Shown one piece after another: positions 6,212 to 13,053 of a DNA stretch of 21,883 bases. The position numbers and the translations under genes were made by a program. Origin of the DNA: Thiobacillus sp. UBA6205 (GTDB lineage Bacteria; Pseudomonadota; Gammaproteobacteria; Burkholderiales; Thiobacillaceae); contig DISR01000027.1 in NCBI GenBank assembly GCA_002421825.1, positions 1 to 21,883 on the forward strand. Direction: 5' to 3'. The first letter of the stretch is position 1. The number at the start of each line of letters is the position of its first letter. The notes beneath the pieces are model-generated. The model saw only the letters and a program-made list of their open reading frames with translations. It did no database searches and was not told the origin of the DNA.

Positions 6212-6682
6212 ATGTCTGAACGTCCGCCGCTCCCCCCTTTCACCCCGGAAACCGCCAGGCAAAAAGTCCGCATGGCCGAAAATGCCTGGAACACGCACGA
6301 CCCGGTGAAGGTTTCGCTCGCCTACACCGAGGACAGCCGCTGGCGCAATCGCGGTGAATTCCTGCAGGGGCGCGAAGCCATCGTCGCCTTCCTGCAGCGC
6401 AAATGGGCGCGCGAGCTCGACTATCGCCTGATCAAGGAGTTGTGGTGCTTTCATGAAAACCGCATCGCGGTCAGGTTCAAGTACGAATGGCACGACGACT
6501 CCGGCAACTGGTACCGCTCACAAGGCAACGAGTTGTGGGAGTTCGACGAGCACGGCCTCATGCGCCGGCGCGAGGCGAGCATCAACGATGTTCTCATTCA
6601 GGCGTCCGAGCGCAAATTCCTCTGGCCCCAGGGGCCGCGCCCAGACGACCACCCCGGGCTGACCGAGATGGGGGTATTTTAG
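6212..6682 (+). CDS. DUF1348 (NTF2/SnoaL-like) family protein
   Basis: A 156-residue protein matching the widespread DUF1348 family, part of the nuclear-transport-factor-2/SnoaL-like cone-fold superfamily. Typical segments are NAWNTHDP (26-33), YTEDSRWRNRGEF, GREAIVAFLQRKW, ELDYRLIKELW and YEWHDDSGNWYRS. There is no signal peptide, so it is cytoplasmic. The family has no firmly established reaction; cone-fold relatives are isomerases, hydratases or small-ligand binders. AAGGAG lies 8 bases before the ATG. A TetR regulator follows 8 bases after the stop, and an operator palindrome covers the promoter. It is therefore probably induced by a small toxic or signalling molecule. Confidence 0.88.
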   Translation: MSERPPLPPFTPETARQKVRMAENAWNTHDPVKVSLAYTEDSRWRNRGEFLQGREAIVAFLQRKWARELDYRLIKELWCFHENRIAVRFKYEWHDDSGNWYRSQGNELWEFDEHGLMRRREASINDVLIQASERKFLWPQGPRPDDHPGLTEMGVF

Positions 6683-6690
6683 AAATCAAA

Positions 6691-7251
6691 GTGGCGCGCA
6701 AGTTTTCCGAGCGCGGCGATATCGTGCCGGTGCTGGCGGAGATTTTCCGCGAGCACGGCTTTGCCGGCGCCAGCCTGTCCGAGATTACCCGGAGGACCGG
6801 GCTGGGCAAGGGCAGCCTCTATCATTTCTTTCCGGGCGGCAAGGACGAGATGGGCCAGGCGGTGCTGGACGACGTGGCGAACTGGTTCGAGCTAAACGTC
6901 TTCAAACCCTTGCGCGAAAGCGAGGATCCCGCAGCAGGCATCGACCACATGTTCAGGGCCACGGTGCGCTTCTTCAATTCCGGCCGCCGTATCTGCCTGG
7001 TGGGGAGCTTCGCGCTGGATGATACCCGAGACCGCTTCGCGACTGCGATCCACGGCTACTTCGCGGCCTGGGTCGTGGCGCTGGAGGCGGCGCTCAGGCG
7101 CGGCGGGTTCGACGGCAGGCGCGCACGCGATACGGCCGAGGATGTCGTCGCCGGCATACAGGGCGCCCTGGTCTTTGCCCGCTCCCAGGACGATCCCCGG
7201 CTGTTCACGCGCGCCGTCAGGCGCCTGCAGCAAATGACCGCGCCCGCATGA
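6691..7251 (+). CDS. TetR/AcrR family regulator (LmrA/YxaF-like)
   Basis: A repressor of about 186 residues. The N-terminal helix-turn-helix is clear: IFREHGFAGASLSEITRRTG, then LGKGSLYHFFPGGKDEM (about residues 38-54). The FPGGK variant is typical of the LmrA/YxaF-type TetR subgroup. The rest is a helical ligand-binding and dimerisation domain. The start was set at GTG 6691, because it lies just after the DUF1348 stop and gives the usual length; the frame stays open upstream across the end of that gene but encodes nothing TetR-like there. No strong ribosome-binding site is seen, so translation may be coupled. It probably represses its own operon through the palindrome at 6177-6196. Confidence 0.85.
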   Translation: MARKFSERGDIVPVLAEIFREHGFAGASLSEITRRTGLGKGSLYHFFPGGKDEMGQAVLDDVANWFELNVFKPLRESEDPAAGIDHMFRATVRFFNSGRRICLVGSFALDDTRDRFATAIHGYFAAWVVALEAALRRGGFDGRRARDTAEDVVAGIQGALVFARSQDDPRLFTRAVRRLQQMTAPA

Positions 7252-7255
7252 CGGC

Positions 7256-8170
7256 TCAGTTGCCGCCGAGTATGCGGTCCCAGGATGGCCTGGGGCCGAT
7301 GCGGGCGGCCAGGAACTCGACCAGCGCCCGCACGCGGTGCGGCACGTAGCGGTTGCTGGGAAAGATGGCGTAGATGCCCAGCGTCGGGGTCGGGAACGTG
7401 CGCAGCAGGATTTCCAGCTTGCCCTCGCGCACCGCCTGCTCGGCGATGAAGGTCGGCGTGCTGGTGATGCCCAGCCCGCGTATCGCGGCATCGAGCAGGG
7501 CGTCGCCGTTGTTGGCCGTGAGACGCCCGCTTATCGGAAACAGTTTGGTCTCGCCGTCGATGACGAAGGCCCAGCTCGCGCGCGCGGCCAGCAGGTAGCC
7601 GAAGCACTCGTGATGGGCGAGGTCGCGCGGATGCCTGGGCCGGGCATGCTTCGCCAGATATTCCGGCGATGCGGCGATCACCCCCTGGCTGCTGCCGATC
7701 TTGCGCGCCACGTCTCCGGGGTCGAGGCGGTCGGCGATGCGGATGGCAAGATCGAAGCCGCCTTCGATCAGGTTGGCGCGGCGGTCGTTGAAGTCCAACT
7801 CGATGGAAATTTCCGGGTTTGCAGCCATGAACTCGCCCAACATCGGCATCAACTGGCGCAACCCGAACGAGAAGGGCAGGGTGACGCGGATAAGCCCGCG
7901 CGGTGCCTGGGTTTCTTCCGACAGCCCGGCTTCCGCGGCCTCGACCAGGCCGAGGATCTCGCGGCATTTTTCCAGATAGGCGGCCCCGGCCGAGGTCAGG
8001 CTGAGCCTGCGCGTGCTGCGGGCGATCAGCATGGTGCCCAGATGCGCTTCCAGCGCCGCCACCTGGCGTGTGACCACCGATCGCGCCACGTTCAATTGTT
8101 GCGCCACTGTCGAGAAGCTGCCCAGTTCCGCGACCTTCACGAACAGCCGCATGCTTTCCAGACGATCCAT
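7256..8170 (-). CDS. LysR-type transcriptional regulator
   Basis: A 304-residue LTTR. The winged helix-turn-helix occupies about residues 1-60 (MDRLESMRLFVKVAELGSFS, AQQLNVARSVVTRQVAALE, RSTRRLSLTSAG). It is followed by the linker helix and the LysR substrate domain (about 90-300), in the CrgA/DmlR-like subgroup common in betaproteobacteria. The gene is divergent from the cytochrome b561-yceI run across a 121-base gap with overlapping dyads. That is the classic LTTR arrangement, and it probably controls those genes and itself. Its 3' end lies only 4 bases from the convergent tetR stop. The inducer is unknown. Confidence 0.9.
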   Translation of the reverse strand: MDRLESMRLFVKVAELGSFSTVAQQLNVARSVVTRQVAALEAHLGTMLIARSTRRLSLTSAGAAYLEKCREILGLVEAAEAGLSEETQAPRGLIRVTLPFSFGLRQLMPMLGEFMAANPEISIELDFNDRRANLIEGGFDLAIRIADRLDPGDVARKIGSSQGVIAASPEYLAKHARPRHPRDLAHHECFGYLLAARASWAFVIDGETKLFPISGRLTANNGDALLDAAIRGLGITSTPTFIAEQAVREGKLEILLRTFPTPTLGIYAIFPSNRYVPHRVRALVEFLAARIGPRPSWDRILGGN

Positions 8171-8189
8171 AACAGGCTCCGCCTCCTTG

Positions 8190-8224
8190 TTGTTGCATAA
8201 TTGACAACAATAATTTGCTTATTG
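8190..8224. promoter_or_regulatory. Overlapping dyads in the lysR/cytochrome b561 divergent promoter
   Basis: TTGTTG (8190-8195) and CAACAA (8205-8210) form an inverted repeat with a 9-base spacer, compatible with a LysR T-N11-A box. A second repeat, CAATAA (8208-8213) with TTATTG (8219-8224), overlaps it. Two adjacent sites are typical of the recognition and activation sites of LTTRs. A possible -10 TATAGT for the b561 operon is at 8253-8258. Confidence 0.55.
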
Positions 8225-8291
8225 TCCCCTATTTCGCAAGGACAGGTTTGCCTATAGTTCGTCCATCGAAACAGACGAGCGAAAGGGAACC

Positions 8292-8837
8292 ATGCCAGCG
8301 ACCACCCGCTACACCGGCGCCGCCATCGGCCTGCACTGGGTCATCGCCGTTGCGATCGTCGCGACCTTCAGCCTCGGCATTTACATGCACGAACTGCCGC
8401 TCTCGCCCGACAAACTGAAGCTGTATTCCTGGCACAAGTGGGCGGGCGTGACGATCTTCCTGCTGGTGCTCGCCCGCATCGTCTGGCGCCTCGCCCATCG
8501 CCCGCCGGCACCGGTTGCAGGCATGCCCGCCTGGCAACGGCAGGCTGCGGAAGCCGTGCATGTCCTGCTTTACGTGCTGATGGTGGCAGTACCGATTTCC
8601 GGCTGGCTGATGAGCTCGGCCAAGGGCGTGCCCACCGTGTGGTTCGGCGTGCTGCCGCTGCCTGACCTCGTGGGCAAGGACAAGGGACTGGGCGAACTGC
8701 TGGAAACGGCGCACAAGGCCCTCAATCTCGGCATGGCCGCCCTGGTGCTGGTGCATGTCGGTGCGGCGCTCAAGCATCACCTTGTCGACCGCGACGATGT
8801 GCTGGTGCGCATGCTGCCCATGCTCAAGAAACCCTGA
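8292..8837 (+). CDS. yceJ: Cytochrome b561 family protein (YceJ-like)
   Basis: A 181-residue integral membrane cytochrome with four hydrophobic segments. Candidate haem-ligating histidines lie in the expected helices: His15 (GLHW), His48 (SWHKW), His90 (AVHVLLY), His141 (ETAHKAL) and His155 (LVHVGAA). Such proteins move electrons between the quinone pool and periplasmic acceptors. In E. coli yceJ forms an operon with yceI, and here two yceI genes follow, the first 13 bases downstream, which supports the name. It is the first gene of the run controlled from the divergent lysR promoter region. Confidence 0.88.
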   Translation: MPATTRYTGAAIGLHWVIAVAIVATFSLGIYMHELPLSPDKLKLYSWHKWAGVTIFLLVLARIVWRLAHRPPAPVAGMPAWQRQAAEAVHVLLYVLMVAVPISGWLMSSAKGVPTVWFGVLPLPDLVGKDKGLGELLETAHKALNLGMAALVLVHVGAALKHHLVDRDDVLVRMLPMLKKP

Positions 8838-8850
8838 CTGGAGAGAAGCA

Positions 8851-9420
8851 ATGAAATCTGGACAACTCTTTGCCTGGTTTGCCGCCGCGCTGCTGGCCGT
8901 GCCGGCCGCGCAGGCGGCCGGATTCAACCAGCTGCAGCCGGCCAGGAGCGCGGTGAGCTTCGTGTACAAGCAGATGAACGTGCCGATCGAGGGCAGTTTC
9001 AAGCGCTTCAAGGGTGAACTCACTTTTGACCCGGCCAGGCCCGAAGCCGCCAAAACCGCGATCGAGATCGATCTGGCCAGCGTCGACACCGGCTTTGCCG
9101 AAGGCAACGACGAGGTGCAGGGGCGGCTGTGGTTCGACACCAAAAACCATCCCGTCGCGCGCTTCGTCTCCACTTCGGTCAAGCCGCTGGGCGGCAACCG
9201 CTATGAGGTCGCCGGCAGGATGAGCATCAAGGGCCGCACGCTGGACGTGAAGACGCCCGCCACCTTTCGCCAGGCCGACAACAGCGGCGTGTTCGAGGGC
9301 GCTTTCGTGCTGAAGCGCGCCGACTACGGCATCGGCGAAGGCATGTGGGCCGACTTCGGCACCGTGGCCAACGAAGTGCAGATCAAGTTCCGCATGACGG
9401 CGACCGCCGCCGGCAAATAA
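8851..9420 (+). CDS. yceI: YceI family periplasmic protein, first copy
   Basis: A 189-residue YceI lipocalin-like protein with a signal peptide (MKSGQLFAWFAAALLAVPAAQA, cut near residue 22). The mature part has the YceI pattern: a strand after SAVSFVYKQMNVPIEGSFKR, an FKGELTFDP segment, IDLASVDTGFAEGNDEVQG and the MSIKGRTLDVKTPATF segment. YceI proteins bind polyisoprenoids such as ubiquinone in a beta-barrel pocket in the periplasm. This fits the adjacent b561 cytochrome. The start is ATG 8851 with GGAGAGAAGC just upstream; the frame is open further 5' but only across the end of the cytochrome gene. Confidence 0.9.
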   Translation: MKSGQLFAWFAAALLAVPAAQAAGFNQLQPARSAVSFVYKQMNVPIEGSFKRFKGELTFDPARPEAAKTAIEIDLASVDTGFAEGNDEVQGRLWFDTKNHPVARFVSTSVKPLGGNRYEVAGRMSIKGRTLDVKTPATFRQADNSGVFEGAFVLKRADYGIGEGMWADFGTVANEVQIKFRMTATAAGK

Positions 9421-9451
9421 CCCCCATTCATTTTCAACAGGAGAACCCTTC

Positions 9452-10018
9452 ATGAACAAGCTCGCAGTTGTCATCGCCCTCGCTTCCCTCGCGGGCAGTG
9501 CCTTCGCCGCGCCGGAAACCTTCAACATCGATCCCACGCATACCGCGCCGCGCTTCGAGTACAGCCACTTCGGCTTCTCCACCCAGGTGCACCGCTTCGA
9601 CAAGACCAGCGGCAAGATCGTGTTCGACCGCGAAGCGCGGACCGGCTCGGTCGACGTTGTCATCGACGCCAGGTCGGTGAACACCGGCTACGCCCTGTTC
9701 AACGAGCACATCCAGGGCGAAGACTTCTTTTTTACCGAGAAGTACCCGGCCATCACCTTCAAGTCCACCAAGGTGAAGTTCGAGGGCGACAGGCCGGTGG
9801 CGGTGGAGGGCGATCTCTCCATCAAGGGCGTGACCAGGCCGGTGACGCTGACCGTGACTTCCTTCCATTCCATGCCGCATCCGATGCTGAAGAAGGACGC
9901 CATCGGCGCCAACGCATACACCAGGATCGAGCGCTCGGAATTCGGCATGGGCAAGTACGCGCCGCACGTGTCCGACGAAGTGACCCTGTCCATCAACGTG
10001 GAAGCGGTCAAGGAGTAA
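9452..10018 (+). CDS. yceI: YceI family periplasmic protein, second copy
   Basis: A 188-residue YceI protein with a signal peptide ending near Ala19 (SLAGSAFA). The mature start ETFNIDPTHTAPRFEYSHFG is the classical YceI opening, closer to the E. coli form than is the first copy. DVVIDARSVNTGYALFNEHI and SIKGVTRPVTLTVTSFH are further family hallmarks. AGGAG precedes the ATG by about 9 bases. The two copies differ in much of their sequence, so they look like functionally separate paralogues rather than a recent duplication. The AGGAG before the next gene overlaps the stop codon of this one, suggesting coupled translation. Confidence 0.92.
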   Translation: MNKLAVVIALASLAGSAFAAPETFNIDPTHTAPRFEYSHFGFSTQVHRFDKTSGKIVFDREARTGSVDVVIDARSVNTGYALFNEHIQGEDFFFTEKYPAITFKSTKVKFEGDRPVAVEGDLSIKGVTRPVTLTVTSFHSMPHPMLKKDAIGANAYTRIERSEFGMGKYAPHVSDEVTLSINVEAVKE

Positions 10019-10025
10019 ACGCGCC

Positions 10026-10802
10026 ATGCCTGCCCGCGCGCCTGTCGTGTTCGTGTCGCACGGTGCCCCAGACGCCCTGCTGAAGGCGCCGGACGCGGTC
10101 GCCTGCTGGCGCGAGATCGGCCGACAGGCGCCCGAGCCGGCGGCAATCCTGGCGGTGTCTGCGCACTGGCAGGCGCGCAGTCCCACGCTGAGCCTGGCCG
10201 GCGCGCCGGAAACTGTCCATGATTTTTCCGGCTTCGCACCCGCCTTGCATCGCATGCAGTATCCCGCGCCCGGCGCGCCGGCGCTGGCCGAGCGTGCGGC
10301 CTCGTTGATACGCGAGGCAGGCATGGCGGCCGAGCTGCATCCGGACCGCGGTCTCGACCACGGCGCCTGGGTGCCGCTCTCCGCGATGTATCCGCAGGCG
10401 AACGTGCCGGTCGCGCAGCTCTCGCTCTTGCGCAATGGCAGCCCCGCGGATCACCTCGCGCTCGGCCGGGCGCTCGCGCCGCTGCGCGAGGAGGGCGTGC
10501 TGATACTTGCCAGCGGTGCGGTGACGCATAATTTCGACTGGCTCGACCGGCAGGGCGGGGCCGAGCCGCTGCCCCAGGCGCGCGCGTTTTCAGACTGGGT
10601 GGGCGCACGCCTTGCAGGGGGCGAGGTTGCGGGGTTGCTCGATTACCGCACCGCCCAACACGGCGCCGATGCGCATCCGAGCGAAGAGCATTTCCTGCCC
10701 TTGTTCGTCGCGCTGGGCGCGGCAGGGGGTGATGCCCCCGCGCGCTGTCAGCCGCGTTTCGCCCACGGCAGCCTGGCCATGGATGCCTACGTCTGGCAAT
10801 AG
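10026..10802 (+). CDS. ygiD: DODA-type extradiol ring-cleavage dioxygenase (YgiD-like)
   Basis: A 258-residue class III extradiol dioxygenase of the LigB superfamily, aligned by eye with E. coli YgiD (4,5-DOPA dioxygenase). The metal-ligand histidines are all present: His12 (SHGAP), His47 (SAHW), His168 (VTHNF) and His222 (EEHFLPL). His112 in LDHGAW is the conserved second-shell residue. It should open catechol-like rings using O2; the natural substrate of this bacterial branch is uncertain. It starts 7 bases after the second yceI, sharing its AGGAG, and leads into two Old Yellow Enzymes. This suggests a pathway for aromatic or quinone-like compounds. Confidence 0.9.
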   Translation: MPARAPVVFVSHGAPDALLKAPDAVACWREIGRQAPEPAAILAVSAHWQARSPTLSLAGAPETVHDFSGFAPALHRMQYPAPGAPALAERAASLIREAGMAAELHPDRGLDHGAWVPLSAMYPQANVPVAQLSLLRNGSPADHLALGRALAPLREEGVLILASGAVTHNFDWLDRQGGAEPLPQARAFSDWVGARLAGGEVAGLLDYRTAQHGADAHPSEEHFLPLFVALGAAGGDAPARCQPRFAHGSLAMDAYVWQ

Positions 10803-10832
10803 CCGCGATAATCCATTTTTCAGGACAGAGAC

Positions 10833-11915
10833 ATGCCCCATCTTTTCGAGCCCCTGCAACTAAGGGGAATCACCCTCGCCAACCGCATCGGCATGTCGCC
10901 CATGTGCCAGTATTCCGCGCATGACGGCATGGCCGGCGACTGGCATGCCGTGCATTACGGCAGCCGCGCAACAGGCGGGCTCGGACTGATGATCGTCGAG
11001 GCCACGGCCGTGCTGCCCGAAGGCCGCATCAGCCCTGGGGATGTCGGCCTGTGGAACGATGCGCAGATCGAGCCGCTGGCGAAGATCGTGCGCCAGGCCA
11101 GGACGCAGGGCTGCGTGGTTGCGGCCCAGCTCGCGCACGCCGGGCGCAAGGCGGGCGTGGGCCTGGGCTGGGAAGCCCAGCGCAGCCTGACGAAAGCAGA
11201 AGGCGGCTGGCAGTCGCTGGCGCCCTCCGCTGTTTCTTTTGGCGAGGGCTACGACGTGCCGCAGCCACTGGACGAGACCGGCATCCGCAGGGTGATCGAG
11301 GCGTTCGCTGCGGCCGCGCGGCGCGCACATGGCGCAGGATTCGATGCGGTCGAGGTGCATGCCGCGCACGGCTATCTGCTGCACCAGTTCCTGTCGCCGC
11401 TTTCCAACCGGCGCACCGATCAGTACGGCGGCAACTTCGAAAATCGCAGCCGCCTGCTGCGCGAAGTCGTCACGGCAGTCCGCACCGAGTGGCCGCAAGA
11501 TTTACCCGTATTCGTGCGCCTGTCCGCCACCGACTGGGCGGAAGGCGGCTGGGACATCGGCGAGACCGTCGAACTGTGCCGGGTGCTGAAGGATCTGGGC
11601 GTGGATCTGGTCGATGTCTCGTCGGGCGGCCTGGTGCCGTGGGCGAAGATTCCTGCCGGGCCAGGCTTCCAGAGCGTGTTCGCAGAACGCATCCGCAAGC
11701 AGGCGGGCATTGCCGCCTCTGCCGTTGGCTTGATTACATCGCCGACGCAGGCCGACCACATCGTGCGCACCGGCCAGGCCGACCTCGTGCTGCTGGGACG
11801 CGAACTCTTGCGCAACCCCTACTGGCCGCTCGCCGCGGCGAAAGAGCTGGGGCAGGCGGTGGCATGGCCGCTGCAATACCTGCGCGCCGCACCAGAAGGG
11901 TCGCCCGGGCGCTGA
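10833..11915 (+). CDS. namA: NADH:flavin oxidoreductase, YqjM/NamA-type Old Yellow Enzyme
   Basis: A 360-residue FMN enzyme of the thermophilic-like (YqjM) OYE class. Diagnostic residues are Cys25 and Tyr27 in SPMCQYSA and the substrate-binding pair His176 and His179 in VEVHAAHGYLLHQF. The DQYGGNFENR motif and the WPLQYLRA tail with its arginine finger are also present. It reduces activated C=C bonds of enones, maleimides and quinones with NADPH. The next gene encodes an OYE of a different class. The gene symbol follows the B. subtilis orthologue type. AGGACAGAG lies upstream of the ATG, 30 bases after the dioxygenase. Confidence 0.92.
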   Translation: MPHLFEPLQLRGITLANRIGMSPMCQYSAHDGMAGDWHAVHYGSRATGGLGLMIVEATAVLPEGRISPGDVGLWNDAQIEPLAKIVRQARTQGCVVAAQLAHAGRKAGVGLGWEAQRSLTKAEGGWQSLAPSAVSFGEGYDVPQPLDETGIRRVIEAFAAAARRAHGAGFDAVEVHAAHGYLLHQFLSPLSNRRTDQYGGNFENRSRLLREVVTAVRTEWPQDLPVFVRLSATDWAEGGWDIGETVELCRVLKDLGVDLVDVSSGGLVPWAKIPAGPGFQSVFAERIRKQAGIAASAVGLITSPTQADHIVRTGQADLVLLGRELLRNPYWPLAAAKELGQAVAWPLQYLRAAPEGSPGR

Positions 11916-11979
11916 GCGGGAGGCATTTTCTTTCACGCGGCTTGTCCGCATGTTTTTTCAGAGCAAGGAGCGTATTTCC

Positions 11980-13047
11980 GTGAATTCCCTATTCAGCCCT
12001 CTCGAACTCGGGGCATTGACCGTACCCAACCGCATTTTCATGGCGCCGCTCACGCGCTGCCGTGCCGACGCCGAGCATGTGCCCACTGCGATGATGGCCG
12101 AGCACTACGCCCAGCGCGCCAGCGGCGGCCTGCTTATCGCCGAGGCCACCATGGCCATGCCAGGCAACTCGGCGTTCTGGCGCGAGCCCGGCATCCATTC
12201 CGAGGCGCAGGTGGCAGGCTGGAAGCGGGTGACCGACGCGGTGCACGCCGCCGGCGGCCGCATCTTCCTGCAGATCTGGCATGGCGGCCGCGCCTGCCAT
12301 CCGCTGTTGAACGACGGCGCGCAGCCGGTGGCGCCGAGCGCGATCGCCATCGACGACGAAGTGCACACGCCAGAAGGCAAGAAGCCCTATGTAGTCCCGC
12401 GCGCGCTGCGCGACGACGAACTGCCGGGCATTGTCGAAGGCTTCCGGCACGCGGCGGAAAACGCCAGGGCCGCCGGCTTCGACGGCGTCGAGGTGCACGG
12501 CGCCAACGGCTACCTGCTCGACGAATTCCTGCGCGACGGCTCCAACAAGCGTTCGGGGCCCTACGGCGGCCCGATCGAGAACCGCGCGCGCCTGATGTTC
12601 GAAGTGGTCGGGGCCGTGTGCGAGGTGTGGGGCAGCGAGCGCGTGGGCCTGCGCATCTCCCCGCTCAACAGCTACAACAGCATGCTCGACAGCGACCCGG
12701 TGGCGCTGGCGACCTTTGTCGCGCGGCGCGCAAACGAATACAAACTGGCCTATCTGCACGTCATGCGCAGCGACTTCTTCCAACAGCAGAAGGGCGACGT
12801 GATGACGCCGGTGCGCGCGGCCTACCAGGGCGTGCTGGTGGGCAACATGGGCTATTCCGCCGAGGAAGCCGAGCAGGCGATCGCTACCGGCAAGCTCGAC
12901 GCGGTGGCGTTCGGCACGAGCTTTCTCGCCAACCCCGACCTGCCGGCGCGCATCAAGGCCGGCGCCGCTCTGAACGAACCCGACCCCGCGACCTTCTACA
13001 CCCAGGGCGCCGAGGGCTATACGGACTACCCGGCGATGGCGGCCTGA
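11980..13047 (+). CDS. nemA: Old Yellow Enzyme, NemA-like N-ethylmaleimide reductase family
   Basis: A 355-residue classical OYE similar along its length to E. coli NemA: SLFSPLELGALTVPNRIFMA at the N-terminus, APLT (22-25), PGIHSEAQVAGWKRVTDAVH, and a tail ending GAEGYTDYPAMAA. The ligand pair is His173 and Asn176 (EVHGANGYLL), the His-Asn form of plant and yeast OYEs, rather than the His-His of NemA and of the preceding gene. The start was set at GTG 11980, 9 bases after AAGGAG (11965-11970); an upstream in-frame ATG at 11950 would add ten residues absent from the family. It should reduce electrophilic alkenes or nitro compounds. It ends 6 bases from the convergent sucrose synthase, with no terminator between. 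Confidence 0.9.
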   Translation: MNSLFSPLELGALTVPNRIFMAPLTRCRADAEHVPTAMMAEHYAQRASGGLLIAEATMAMPGNSAFWREPGIHSEAQVAGWKRVTDAVHAAGGRIFLQIWHGGRACHPLLNDGAQPVAPSAIAIDDEVHTPEGKKPYVVPRALRDDELPGIVEGFRHAAENARAAGFDGVEVHGANGYLLDEFLRDGSNKRSGPYGGPIENRARLMFEVVGAVCEVWGSERVGLRISPLNSYNSMLDSDPVALATFVARRANEYKLAYLHVMRSDFFQQQKGDVMTPVRAAYQGVLVGNMGYSAEEAEQAIATGKLDAVAFGTSFLANPDLPARIKAGAALNEPDPATFYTQGAEGYTDYPAMAA

Positions 13048-13053
13048 GCGCGG

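Noticed and set aside
6487..6690. Earlier start for the TetR regulator
   Set aside because: This would overlap most of the DUF1348 C-terminus and add residues with no TetR resemblance; GTG 6691 gives a normal TetR length.
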